Assembly: GCA_022494885.1 (NCBI GenBank)
Contig: JAGVSM010000219.1
Span: 1-64,000 of the forward strand
Source: Micrasema longulum
Lineage: Eukaryota > Arthropoda > Insecta > Trichoptera > Brachycentridae
Length of the DNA stretch: 64,000 bases
Direction of reading: 5' to 3'
The number at the start of each line of letters is the position of its first letter. The stretch's first letter is position 1. Position numbers and translations under genes: made by a program. Positions 52,291 to 63,545 of the stretch are shown here, in pieces. The notes under the pieces are model-generated. The model saw only the letters and a list, made by a program, of their open reading frames with translations, ran no database searches and was not told the DNA's origin.

Positions 52291-53529
52291 GTAATAAACA
52301 ATAAAAATCTAAATGAAATATGATTAAATAAAACTATTCCCAAAAATACTGCTTAGTAAAAGATTGTTCAATTTTAATTTCGTACAATAAATCTAACGCA
52401 CGTGGAATTTAAAGAAAATTGTTCAATAATGTATATATATTTGATAGAATACATTCAACCCACATATGATAAAAATATTTTTTTTACTTTTTGACATTTT
52501 GTAAAATGAATCCAACTTATAAGGCGTGACGTCTAAGTAAATATATGTTTTTTCCAAGAAATTACATTTAATAAACATAATTTATGTATACTCAATAAGC
52601 TCTATGAAAAAAATTACAACATCCCCTCAAATACCGACGTGATAGGTTTTTAAATATTCAAATTTAAAGAAGCCATTTTCTCAATTCCATGTTTTTTTAA
52701 TTGGACTCATAGCATAGCACTATGTCCAATACTGAATAAAAACGGTATCAATATGTATCTTTTCTGGGTGATCCCGCATAAGTTGGATTTGTTTCGACTA
52801 CTATTGTAGGAACCACCGTAGGGTAGAAAAAAATATATTCGTACCGTGTCGCATTCGGCAGAAAGCACATTCCGTGTTATTTTTATAGTGTGTAGTGCCG
52901 GTAACCATATTGAGTTCAATTTCAACCCGTCGTATGTATTTCAATCGCCTATTTTATTATTCCTGCACTGTAATCTCTAAGTTTACGCAAAATCTTTGAT
53001 TCGGCTCTTTTATGTCCGTTAATTCTTTTTTTGCTGTGTCATGTTTGTCCAATGTACTCTTTATCACATCCTTAGCAGGCCAGTTTATAAATAGCTTCAG
53101 TTTCCGAAGTTTGTGTATTTAAAAAATATGCGTTTATTTAATACAATATACACATTTTTTCTCAACAAAACACACAGTTTACCCTAAAGATAGCTCTTGC
53201 AATGGTAGTCAAGAAACGTCGGAATGAATCCAACTAACACGGGATCACACAAAAAAGGTACATATTGATAACAGTGACCGTGAAAACCTACGCACCTATT
53301 TAATTAAAATGGTGACTAACTTCGTGTGAGTTTAAATCAGGGAATTTTAAATTGATAAGGAAATTCGCAGAAAGAGAGCGTGAACGGCTTTGCGCTCCCT
53401 TTTATGACAACTGAATTCACAGCGAAAATAGGCGCAGCTTCAGTGTGCTCAACAATAAAAAATAATATTGAATATTAAAATTATTTGAAAAAAATAATCC
53501 AGCAATAATAATCATATTTTCAATATTAT
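52291..53529. other. No gene recognised
   Basis: AT-rich spacer; 52700-52925 on the minus strand has an open frame with no known motif. Confidence 0.4.
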
Positions 53530-54300
53530 CATCATTCCTCTTTTCCATCCATTGATGCATCTTCTTTTTCTTTTTCTTAGCCTTATTCTCTCCACTGCTG
53601 GATATAAAGGCCTCTTCCAAACGTGTCCATTCCTTCCTATCATCCACTTTCATCATCCATGTTTTACCGGCAATAGAGGCAATGTCGTTGACCCATCTTT
53701 TCTGTGGCCTTCTAACACTTCTTTTGTTTACCCATGGTCTCCACTTTTTTTATTCTGGGTGTCCTCCTGCCATCATTTTGCCTCCCCAAGTGTCCGGCTC
53801 ATTGCCAATTCAATTTCGCTGCACGATTTATGATATCCACGACTCCGGTTTGGCACATTATTTCTTCGTTTCTTACTCTGTCTCTTAGACATACACCGAG
53901 CATCTGTCTTTCCATGAATCGTTGCGTGCATTTAAATTTCTGGCTACTTTTTTGTGTTACAGACATGGTTTCTAGTCCGTATGTTGTCACCGAAAATATA
54001 CCCGATTCATATACTCGTCTTTTTAAGACGAATAAGACACGGGATTTATAAACCAAATGCAGCGTATTTCGTTCATCTGTCACATAAAAATAAGGTCATC
54101 AGTTTTATAATAAAATATTTCAGTTTAATACCATCCGTTATCCCTCGCCAGGAATCAAACCCGGGACCTTTGGTGTGTCGCCACTCGATTTCCTTTTCTA
54201 TTTTAACTGAGAGTAGCCATCGAGTCAATAACGCTCGTAAAGGGTTCTGGTTTTATTTCACACTCAGTACGGTATTCTTCATCCGCCAGGACACGGCATG
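53530..54300 (-). repeat. SINE-1 long form, reverse, split by an RTE-like LINE
   Basis: The 3' tip (ATCATCATTCCTCTTTTCC; CATTGATGCAT) lies at 53530-53563. The rest (AAACCAAATGCAGCGTATTTC; ATCAAACCCGGGACC; GAGAGTAGCCATCGAGTC; TTATTTCACACTCAGTAC) lies at 54045-54272. The separating DNA is a LINE fragment on the same strand. Confidence 0.7.
53564..54044 (-). pseudogene. RTE-like LINE C-terminus, second family (RTE-3), nested in SINE-1
   Basis: The reverse strand reads VLFVLKRRVYESGIFSVTTY then GLETMSVTQKSSQKFKC, QRFMERQMLGVCLRDRVRN and EEIMCQTGVVDIINRAAKLN. 'ME..MLGV.LRDR.RNEEI...T.V.DI..R.AKLKW' is a well-known LINE C-terminal signature. Beyond Trp the frame shifts, but GRRTP-like and WTRLEEAFIS remains are visible down to 53580. 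An AAGAAAAAGAAAAAGAAG tail marks the 3' end at about 53564-53582. Confidence 0.75.
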
Positions 54301-54435
54301 ACAGATTTATTAGCATCATTTAATGATTTGTTTGCCTTCTTTTGTTATGAAAATGAGGAACGTAATTTATCTATTTAGAATGGATTTAATTCCTGTCAAT
54401 AATTATCAAGAGTATTTTGTGATGCTAAAAAAAAT

Positions 54436-54853
54436 AGGGAAATATTACATACTACGAATACCGATAAAAACAAGTGACATGGATTTTTAAAAAATAAATT
54501 TATAATATTTCTAAAATCAATATGGCTGTCGTGGAGGAAAGTTTTTATACATGATTTTCTAAATATTTTTTTTAAAATAATTTACAAAACGCGACATGTT
54601 TGACTTTAGCAATTATTACGTCAAGTTTCGAAACGATATTTTGTTTAAATTTTAACGGTTTTAAAAAAGTTCAAAATTTAACCGAATCGTTATCGTTAGC
54701 GGTGTGGCTAACGCAATGAACCGTTTAAGCGGGAATTAAAAAATCTGTTTTAAGATACTAATTAGTATAAAAATTTAATTTTTTTACTTGACAGTATTTC
54801 ATTGACCCTTAATAATTTGAAATTGTAATATTAAAAGTGAAATTTCCCTATTC
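54436..54853. mobile_element. MITE-C, most complete copy
   Basis: TA|GGGAAATATTACATACTAC at the left and GTGAAATTTCCC|TA at the right give the family ends; the length is about 417 bp. Internal landmarks are ACCGATAAAAACAAGTGAC, CGCGACATGTTTGACTTTAG, GTTCAAAATTTAACCGAATC and GCGGTGTGGCTAACGCAATG. Non-coding. Confidence 0.75.
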
Positions 54854-55534
54854 TTATTTTTACTTAGTTTTGGTTTTTCTCTTAATTGTATGTTTATATT
54901 ATGAACTAACAAAAAAAACTTTATTTTTCCTATAGCTGGGCGTTCTTAAGAATATTAATTAATATGTTTAACTTCAAATATTGTTATTATTATTGGTAAA
55001 ATTATTTCGAATATATAATGCCATTATGAATTATTAATTTTTATATAATGATTTTTCGCATTAACACGGGCTGTTACCTAAAGAGTTAAAAAAATGAATT
55101 AAATTAACACATTATTTTGTAAATTTAATAATTAATCAACGTAGGTAGATTATCTATAAAAAAATTAATAATTACAATATCTGCTTTTCTTAATTATCTA
55201 GCTGGAAATTTTTTTGTCGGAAGTTAAAACAACCCCCATATATATAAATGTTGGTATTTGTTATTTATGGTGTACAAATTAAATGCAAATTCGCTGGTCT
55301 TTAAAAAAATTGCGAAGTGTAGAGTCCACAGTTAGGGTTCCCACAAAGATATTTTTTTAACGTTTTTTTTATTCCTTCGAGATTTTTTATCGAGGGATGA
55401 AAAACTCAACCAGGGGTACTCAACCAACTAAATAAAGCTCCCATAATAAAAAAAAAGATGTGTTCTTTAGGTGGATGGTAATTTGATTTTTTTAAATATT
55501 TTCAACAAAAATATTTTTATTTATCTTACGAATA
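54854..55534. other. No gene recognised
   Basis: AT-rich spacer. Confidence 0.4.
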
Positions 55535-55605
55535 ATACAACAGAGATTGAAAAAAAAAGGTATATTGGTATTGACATTTCTTAAGACCTGTCATGGGCAT
55601 ATAAA
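55535..55605 (+). repeat. FB-A remnant
   Basis: TACAACAGAGATTGAAAAAA then AAGACCTGTCATGGGCATAT: a short, decayed left arm. Confidence 0.45.
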
Positions 55606-55624
55606 GATGCTATATTTACCCATT

Positions 55625-56250
55625 CTAGGGATCCGGAAATAAGATCGACATAACAAGGATATAAATACAACAAAGTATAATCTCCTTTTTCTCAATCTCA
55701 ATCCTGGGATTGGTTTGCAGCAAAGTCCTGCATCTCGTCCTCCACTGCGCTCTATTCTTTGAAGCCCTCTTGAGCTCAACATATGAGACGCAGTTCAAGT
55801 CCTGACATACTTGTTCCAAATACTCCCGTCGGGGCTGGCTCTGTGATTTGTCCCCTCAGCCATTCCCTCTATTGTGTCATGCAGGAGGCCCTCATGGCGC
55901 ATAATGTGGCCGATCCATTGGGCTCACCTCTCTGAGATGGTTTTGATTAGGTACCCGATTCTACTGAAAACTTCGTCATTAGTGATGTGGTCTCTCCAGG
56001 AAATTCCTAATATTTTTCTGTAACACCACATCTGAAGTGCCTATAGTATTTTTTTTATCTCTTTCAGTAAAGCACCATGTCTCATAGCCGTACATCAATA
56101 AGCCTCATGCATTTAATATGTGGTTAGACTAGAAAATCTTTGATTTCTTGTTGAACGCAAGCCTTGCTTGATGTATGTGGCAGTCTACTTTTCTTTTTGT
56201 TCTACCATCCCAGGTGATCTAGTTTCCGGGGTACACGAACTCTTTAGCAT
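55625..56250 (-). pseudogene. RTE-like LINE C-terminus, reverse, third type (RTE-2)
   Basis: The reverse strand reads FVYPGTRSPGMV, then LQMWCYRKILGISWRDHITN with DEVFSRIGYLIKTISER, then QWIGHIMRHEGLLHDTIEGM and LEQVCQDLNCVSYVELKRAS with QWRTRCRTLLQTNP. The order MWCYRK-L-ISW-D--TN-EV, then W-GH--RH--LL---IEG, is typical of RTE-type LINE tails. Several stops and frameshifts interrupt it. It is a separate family from RTE-1. Confidence 0.75.
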
Positions 56251-57658
56251 TTTATGATCAAATATTATCAGAAAACAAACACCCAACTTATCTACGACTG
56301 AACTGCATGAAAAAACTCGTAAGTTTAACATACAATACTTGACAAAAATTCCAACGGTTAAAATTTTACACATCGATGGCTCAGTTCCATAAAGTGATAA
56401 CTAAAAAAACGAAGTTTTTAGTTATATCATTCACTATATAAAAACAACACTCTTATTTATTTTTACCAGGGTATAACTTATTAATTAAAATATAATTTAG
56501 AACACCTGGCTTATAGTTTAGACTGTACTTGATATTAAAAATTTGCTGAAGACCGCATTGAACACAAATACGTTTTTAAAGTGCAAGTATCAACGCCAAT
56601 GCTGACCGCTGATATTACTTGTGAATTATGTAATAAGAATAATTCCTTTTTTTTGTATCGAGAATATATTTAAATGGTTGTTTTTTTGGCATACATACGA
56701 CATTGCAAGTTATAATAACGTTGCATATATGAAAATATCATAATTTTTGTCAAATTTTTTCATGCATCTACCCATGTTAATATTCAAAAGCCAGTCTCGC
56801 AGTTTAGCAAATTCTTATTTTTTTCTTTTATTTAGTTTTTTTGTTATCTTTCAAAATTATTGATGAAATAAAACAAAGTAATCTGTTTTCTCTTATTAGA
56901 CAAATGTTGCAAATGGGTATAAATAAACTTAAATATCTCCCAGCTCCATAACTAATTAAGCCGTTGTGATAATTTGTCAAACCTTAAGTCAGCCATTTCT
57001 CAAAACTAGTAACTTCTAGTTATCGCTGTATAGAAGTGAGCCATCGACATAATTGCATTGGTAAATATACAAACCAATGACACAGCAATAATTAACACAT
57101 AAACATGCAAGGACAAATGCAGGATATATAAAAGATATATACACTTATCAGACAACTTGAAAAATTATAAAGTAGACAAATTCAAAATCAACTTTACAAA
57201 ATACATGGTGACTATACTAACAAGACAAGACATAACATGACTCGATCTTCAAACGATTGATTGCCATTTTGAATGGATGCATATATCAGATTTAGATCAG
57301 TAGTTGGTAAAATTTAAATTTTGAAATATCATGTCCCTGCGAGTACATTAAGAATAATTTATTTGTCATTGTTAGAATCAATTATATAATACGCTATTAC
57401 TTCATGGGTTTTTTCCAATAATGCATGTTTTACAATTCGAATGAGTGAAGACTTTAATAATCCAAAGGCCCTTATTTCATTATATTATACGTTTGTTAAA
57501 AACCATTTGGAATACGCATGTCAGAAATAAAGTCCTTAGAATGCCATATATATGACAAGAATAGAAAATATTTCAAACAAGTTTATAAAGTACCTAAAAT
57601 ACAAAACATATAATATGGAAAAAGAACATTAAACTACACTATACGTAAAGCTCCCATT
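56251..57658. other. No gene recognised
   Basis: About 1.4 kb of AT-rich DNA with no recognisable repeat or gene. Confidence 0.4.
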
Positions 57659-57670
57659 GAAAATAAAAAC

Positions 57671-57907
57671 GCGCGTTAGCCTTCCATGAAAGAGGTCTTG
57701 GGTTTGATTCCCGACGTGGTTAATATGAAATATTTATTTAAAGGGTATTTTCTCACCAGAATATTTCATAGTCCCTGGACTGGTACCTGAAGCGTAAGAC
57801 TGATCATCTTACCTTCATGTAACAAAAATGATCAAGATACGCTGCGATTGGTGTACCGATGCAGTGCCCTATGCACCATTAGGTGTGGAAAGGGAACGAT
57901 GATGATG
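57671..57907 (+). repeat. SINE-1 with perfect 12 bp target-site duplication
   Basis: GAAAATAAAAAC occurs at 57659-57670 and 57908-57919. Box B is GGTCTTGGGTTTGATTCCCG. The body core is AGTCCCTGGACTGGTACCTG followed by AAGCGTAAG and CACCATTAGGTGTGGAAAG. It ends in GATGATGATG. The tRNA-like head is 5'-truncated (starts GCGCGTTAGCC). Confidence 0.85.
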
Positions 57908-57919
57908 GAAAATAAAAAC

Positions 57920-58699
57920 ACAAATAAAACAGATTTAAAAGAAAGGCGTTTGCTGAGAATCTGTAGCAAATAAAACTGGAATTTCTGTATTGATTTTTTT
58001 GCGTTTTATTCCATTATTTATTTCAGACCATTTCTTGTTTTTGATTTTCTAACTGTTTTGATGTACTATATATACATATAAACGTTTTATTTTTTCAAAC
58101 TTATAAGATTTTTAAAGTACCTACTGACGAACTGCAGTCATGCAGTTCAGTAGGACTTATGAATATAGAACAAAATCAGTTTTAATAATTAGATTTTTTT
58201 TAAAAACCTAACATATTTTTAAAATTTCAAAAAATCAATGATATAAAATAAATTATTTTACAAGCCTGATTTAATTTGACAAATTTTTGTGCAAAACCCC
58301 TGATTTAAAATTCTCCCTATTAAGTTGCATTATTTATCTACGACTTTTTTAACGTCCCCTCAAACTTTGTTTAAAATAAAAAAGGTTGCACCGGTAATGA
58401 CACAGTTATGCTAATACGAAATATAAATATATTTGTGTCCCGTAAGGACATTTCTCCATGAGAACCGGATTCTGTGAGAAAGGACGCGTAAAAAACGCAC
58501 CCCAGATCCTCAAAACACGTTAAAAAATAGGTGGATCCATGTTGGCTTAGTCTTGACTGAAGAAAAACAATTAAAAAATAAGGTTTATGTATCTAGATTT
58601 GCTTTCTTTTTATATATGGTACAAATAATTAAATAAGTTAAAACAATGTATCATGTTTAAACATTCTAACGTAATTAATTTAATAAAATGTATAATCAG
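57920..58699. other. No gene recognised
   Basis: AT-rich spacer with an 11 bp inverted GAACTGCA...TGCAGTTC near 58128-58148. Confidence 0.4.
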
Positions 58700-58895
58700 G
58701 TGTTACTCGCAACAAAGTTGACATGAAATATTTATTGAGCAACGTGTTTTTACAATTAAATATTTCATAGCTTCTGAACCGCAACCTAAAGAGCGATAAT
58801 GATCATCTTACCTACATGCATCTGGTAATTGATCAAGATACACTGCGATCGATGTACCAATGCACTGCCCTATGCCCCATTAGGTGCGGAAAGTA
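58700..58895 (+). repeat. SINE-1 body, 5'-truncated
   Basis: ATTTCATAGCTTCTGAACC, GATCATCTTACCTACATGC, GATCAAGATACACTGCGATC and CATTAGGTGCGGAAAG match the body of the copies at 57671 and 60094; the head is missing. Confidence 0.7.
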
Positions 58896-60082
58896 AATTA
58901 ATATTTTATCTTCTCATTTTGCCAATTACAATTATATATTTACTTTTAATATTGTGGTGAAAAATTTTAACATAATTTTTTTAAGATTATGCGAGTATAG
59001 ATTGTATTATTTTCCCATCGAAATACAATCAGAGATCATATACAGGTGAACTTGCAAGTTACTATGATTTTTCAAAACATCATTTCAATGCGTTGCCTCT
59101 TGAATAATACAAAATTGCGCACAAATATAAAATAACAAAAAAAAAATCTAAATTCATAAATAAAAACATTTCCTCTTACTTGTCTATGATTTACTTCCGT
59201 TTGTGACTATTAAACCCAGGTATACGTGGTAATTGCGAATAGAAGTGCAGAAAATGACGAGGGTCCTATTGAATCATAAAGCTTCTTTATGCTTTACTAT
59301 CCTCACTATCTAAGGGTGGAAACATCCTGCAATCTCGTGTTTTTTATACTCCCCTGATACCTTGCGTTTTTTATATCCAGATGCACTTTTTAATTTGAAA
59401 TGCATATGAGTGTGACTTCATTTTTTATATTTTCTCACGCAGATATCTAATCTCAGCCCCAAAAAACAAGATTCATTATCTGTTTTTTTATTATTATATT
59501 TTTTTCTTTTGTATTTTTGCATTACGGTTGGACTGTAATTGAATTAAGAATCTAAGGGTTTTTTTCAAAAGCCCAAAACGTAATTTTAAAGATTTATCAC
59601 TATTAGGCCCATTTTCAATTTCATGAAGAAAATTTCTAAATTTTACGGTTGTCATTAAAACTAATTTTACGGTTGTAATTAAAACTAAAACTATACATTA
59701 AAAATGGTCACATAAATTTTTTTTTATTTTTATTTAAAAAATATATATATATTACCAGACTCATTAAGCCAATTTATATGGTTTGTCGGTAAAGATCCTT
59801 TGAACCAAAATATATGATTACGCTATTTGTATAATTATAATTACTACTAACTTAACTATAAGAAGCGAGAATTTTAAATTAAAATTAATCTAAATGCTTC
59901 GCAACTAATTTTAAACAGGTGTAATAATCAGTTTTTCTCCTGAATAATAATTTATTTTTATCTTTGTTTATTATTAAGAAGCGGTAGACAAGTATGTAGA
60001 CGTGATATCAACAATACCTTAAGAAAAGCGATGTTCGCTCTACTCCGATGTTCATCGAAGATTAATTTTTTTAATGCTTACT
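58896..60082. other. No gene recognised
   Basis: AT-rich spacer. Confidence 0.4.
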
Positions 60083-60093
60083 TTGCGTTCGAT

Positions 60094-60348
60094 TGACTAT
60101 ACATATATCTGCCTCGTGGTGTAATGTTCAGCTCATTTGCATACCATGCGAGGATGCGAGAGGTCTCGAGTTTGATTCCCGACATGGTTGATATGAATCA
60201 TTTATTTAAAAGGGTGTTTTCACACCAGAATATTTCATAGTCCCTGGACTGGTACCTGAAGCGTAAGTCTGATCATCTTACGTTTATGTTTTAAAAATGA
60301 TCAAGATGTGCTACATTAGGTGCGGAAAGGTAATGATGATGATGATGA
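60094..60348 (+). repeat. SINE-1, complete short form with 11 bp target-site duplication
   Basis: TTGCGTTCGAT flanks it at 60083-60093 and 60349-60359. Box A is TGGTGTAATGTTCAGC (60117 on) and box B CTCGAGTTTGATTCCCG. The body is CCCTGGACTGGTACCTGAAG and GATCATCTTACG, with TTAGGTGCGGAAAGG, and the tail is (GAT)n. It is about 255 bp and the best reference for the short form. Transcription would be by RNA polymerase III from the internal promoter. Confidence 0.85.
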
Positions 60349-60359
60349 TTGCGTTCGAT

Positions 60360-61137
60360 AGAAAATAATTATATACTCGTTTGCCTTCGTACAAATTAAT
60401 ATGAAAATCGCGCACTGCAAAATTAGAGAAAATAAACATTGTTTAGGTAAAGGACAAAATACGCAGTTTTTAGTTTTCAATTTTTAGAGATTTAGAATTA
60501 ACATTTTTTTTTTTAAGGCAACATGCTGACTTTTTATTGTGCCTACAATTAAGGCATTTAGCGTTTTTGTCTACATTTAGATACGATTATGTGTGTTTCA
60601 CTTATTACATATATATGAATAATAGGTCATGCATATTGAACAGAAGAAAATACTTTTTTATCATCGTACACATTTAACATAATTAAAATGTTTACTTTGT
60701 CAGTAGTTCCGCTCACTCACGCAGACTTTTTAATTTTCGAAAGGCTGCGCTAAAAAAATCATTTGCACACGGTGATGTAAAATCGCGTTACCTCAACCAA
60801 AAGACCATTCTGACAATCAGACATTATAAAAAAAACTTTGAGACATACTTTTGAATAATTCCTATTCCATAATCAATAAAAAAATATAATTTAGGCCTGT
60901 CATAGCAAAATAAATTAAAAATCATAAATACGCTGGTTATTTAATTAGGCAAATGACAATAACCAAATGATTGAACGAATTTCTTTTTTGTTTTTGTCTC
61001 TTTCGCACAAACACTGGCCACAGAACAGCGTCTCTGCCTTCCTTGTTATAGATTATATTCTCGTGCTCCTTCTTATATAGCAAAACAGATTGTGGTATTG
61101 GCTAGACTTTCATTCGTATAATTATTCTTCGCATAGC
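60360..61137. other. No gene recognised
   Basis: AT-rich spacer. Confidence 0.4.
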
Positions 61138-61150
61138 AAGGATAAATATT

Positions 61151-61451
61151 CATCAACGTTTTGAGTATGTTTAAATGCTTGCAGACTGGCTGGATTTCCT
61201 CCCACGGGAGTTATTTACATTGAAATTTGTTGCAACAAAGAGAGAAAACATTTTCGAGATGGGAATATGGAAATCTAGGCATTTACAGGGCTTATGAACT
61301 ATCATTCTCTGGTTTGAGTGGCCATTTTACAAACTATGTAACATTCACCATTCTGCCTATGTTTGAATAAGGTTATAAGCCCTGTAAATGCCTAGATTTC
61401 CATATTCTCTTCTGAAAAGTGTTTTCCCTCTCTGTTGCAACAAATTTAAAT
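61151..61451 (+). mobile_element. FB-A element with perfect 13 bp target-site duplication
   Basis: AAGGATAAATATT occurs at 61138-61150 and 61452-61464. The 301 bp element begins CATCAACGTTTTGAGTATG, reads through GACTGGCTGGATTTCCTCC and AACATTCACCATTCTGCC to TATGTTTGA, then folds back from GGTTATAAGCCCTGTAAATG to CAACAAATTTAAAT. It lacks the central block present at 43421. The fold point is like that at about 5850. Confidence 0.9.
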
Positions 61452-61464
61452 AAGGATAAATATT

Positions 61465-62289
61465 TTTTAAATTAAAATCCAGCATATTTACACATATATT
61501 ATTTTCTAAATCTGATGTGAAAATATCATTTTAAAAGTAACAAAAAATACAAACTCTTCATTTCAATAAATTACTTAGATATAATATGTTTTGTTTTCCA
61601 CGTACACTCGTTTCACACCTCAGCTACACAAGAGTTAATACACCGAATTTGATATGAAATCAACGACAATAATCGTTTTTGTATTTATAGTTTGATTTAT
61701 AAATCAAATCTTAATTGCTTAATTCGCATCTGTATAAAACAGAAGCGTAAATGCATTTATTTGAAATAAAAGAACAAACAAACGGGCTAACTGACAGGAC
61801 CATATTTCATGTCATTGTTTATTTTATTATTTTTCATTTTAAAAAACCACCCGTACATTTTTTATTTTAAAGCGAATGATATCCATTAGAAAAAAAACAA
61901 TAGAGGCTGTAATTTAATCTGCATAAGGGTGTTTCATACACCACATTCTGGGGGAGGCGGAGGGTTGGAATGAACCCCTCTGGTCGAAATATAATGTGAC
62001 CTTTTTTCAAACTTTTTTTAATTAGTATAAAAAATACGGGTTCGGTTAACTGTATTGAAAATTTACCGGTTGCCATTTTTTGTTTGTTTTTATAAATAAT
62101 GACGCGTTATCCTGAATGCAAATAAAAATACAATTTTAAAAGGGTTTAGTAAATGTAGTGCAAGCATTTTTTTAGGTCTAAATGATTGTTTAATTTATGG
62201 ATTTTTATATTTTAATACATGGGCGGTTTCATTAATTTTAATGACGTTAAATCAACACTATTGGATTTGTTTGATAGATAGTTCTACAG
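61465..62289. other. No gene recognised
   Basis: AT-rich; the minus-strand open frame at 61867-62076 has no known domain. Confidence 0.4.
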
Positions 62290-62420
62290 TCATTAAAAAC
62301 ATTTTTTGAGAAGGGAGTAAGGAAAAGAAGGAATTTGCAATTGAAATAATACACAGTTTTGAATATTTTACACAGTGTGTAATATTTGACAATTCTGCTT
62401 ATGTTTAAACAATCATATTT
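62290..62420. repeat. FB-A remnant
   Basis: AAAACATTTTTTGAGAAGGG, ATTTTACACAGTGTGTAATA and AATTCTGCTTATGTTTAAAC. Confidence 0.5.
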
Positions 62421-62569
62421 CTTGAAATAAAAACTTTCATTTGTATAGGTAAAAATTTAGGGCACTGTTTTTTATTTTTGTGTCCTGATGGATGACAAAC
62501 ATTATGTAAATAGAAATTTATAATTGATTGATTGATTTGGTGTTTATTTTGTAGAACTTCCTATTTAAA

Positions 62570-62810
62570 CTTATAATTAGAAATCAAACACTGATTTGAG
62601 TCTACTGAACACTTTATTTTATTTTTACAAATATAAACATATAAAAATAATAACTTCGTGACAATTGTTTGAAAACATGATATTCGTTTGAAATTGCCCT
62701 AATAAGACGAAACAGTTGTCACGAAGTTTTTATTTTTATATGTTTATATTTGTAAAAATAAAATAAAGTGTTCAGTAGACTCAAATTAGTGTTTGATTTC
62801 TAATTATAAG
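62570..62810. mobile_element. Palindrome with two 101 bp arms, possibly Penelope-like
   Basis: Arms 62570-62670 and 62710-62810 are inverted copies with only about three mismatches, separated by 39 bp. The spacer and right arm contain CCTAATAAGACGAAACAGTTG then TCACGAAG, which could be a collapsed hammerhead core (CTAATAAG-AC-GAAAC, then GTC). No ORF. The geometry parallels the PLE-4 palindromes. Confidence 0.65.
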
Positions 62811-62889
62811 AAATTTATAATCCTGGACTTAAATATTATTCAGGATACAATCCTGATAAAAGAAATCGAGTAAAGATAAGTTCACCTCG

Positions 62890-63090
62890 AATTATAGTGG
62901 TTATCACGTTCGTCTACCATGCTTAAGATCTCAGGTTTGATTCTTGGTATGGTTGATGTGTATATATATTAAAGCTGATTTTAAACAATAATTTTTCATT
63001 ATCTCTGGATTAGCACGGGTCACCTTACCTTCATGTAACAGATGATTAAAATTCACTGCAACTTACTCATCTTACTTCCCCATCAGTTGG
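62890..63090 (+). repeat. SINE-1, decayed, forward
   Basis: AGTGGTTATCACGTTCGTC (A-box region), GATCTCAGGTTTGATTCTTGG (B box), ATCTCTGGATTAGCACGGG and CTTACCTTCATGTAACAGATG. Confidence 0.65.
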
Positions 63091-63329
63091 GATAGTGATG
63101 TGTTGAGCTTTCTGTTTCTCCTGAAAATTACTTCTTACTACTTCTTCTTAGTACTTCTTACACCTGGATTTATCAACAGTACCTACGTCCAAATCTATCA
63201 ATCATCATTCAGTGCTTGTCTCTTAAGATTAGTTTCAAATATTACAAATTTTCGTTTTTGGTTTTAAACTTGCATATTTTTTACAATGTTGTTTTCTTAT
63301 TTCTCTTTTTGTTTAATTTCTGCCGGTGT

Positions 63330-63545
63330 CTGAAAAATCCACATTTCCTCAACATTTTCATCTATTGACTTTTGTAAAGTAAAAGAGCTGAAACCATTAT
63401 TAATATGGGCGAGACTCAGATTTCTCTCAGATTTCTTGATGGGTCCCTAGGGTGCTTTGAATTTTTTTTTTATATATATTTCTTAATAATACACCTTCAC
63501 TCGTATCAAGCCATTTAGACATATTCAAAATATTTTTAATAAAAT
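63330..63545 (+). repeat. FB-A remnant
   Basis: AATCCACATTTCCTCAAC, CATCTATTGACTTTTGTAAAG, AAAAGAGCTGAAACCATTAT and AGACATATTCAAAATATTTTT in family order, decayed. Confidence 0.6.

Noticed and set aside
53552..54301. Several overlapping plus-strand frames rich in Phe, Leu and Ser
   Set aside because: They are antisense shadows of the minus-strand RTE-3 C-terminus and the SINE.
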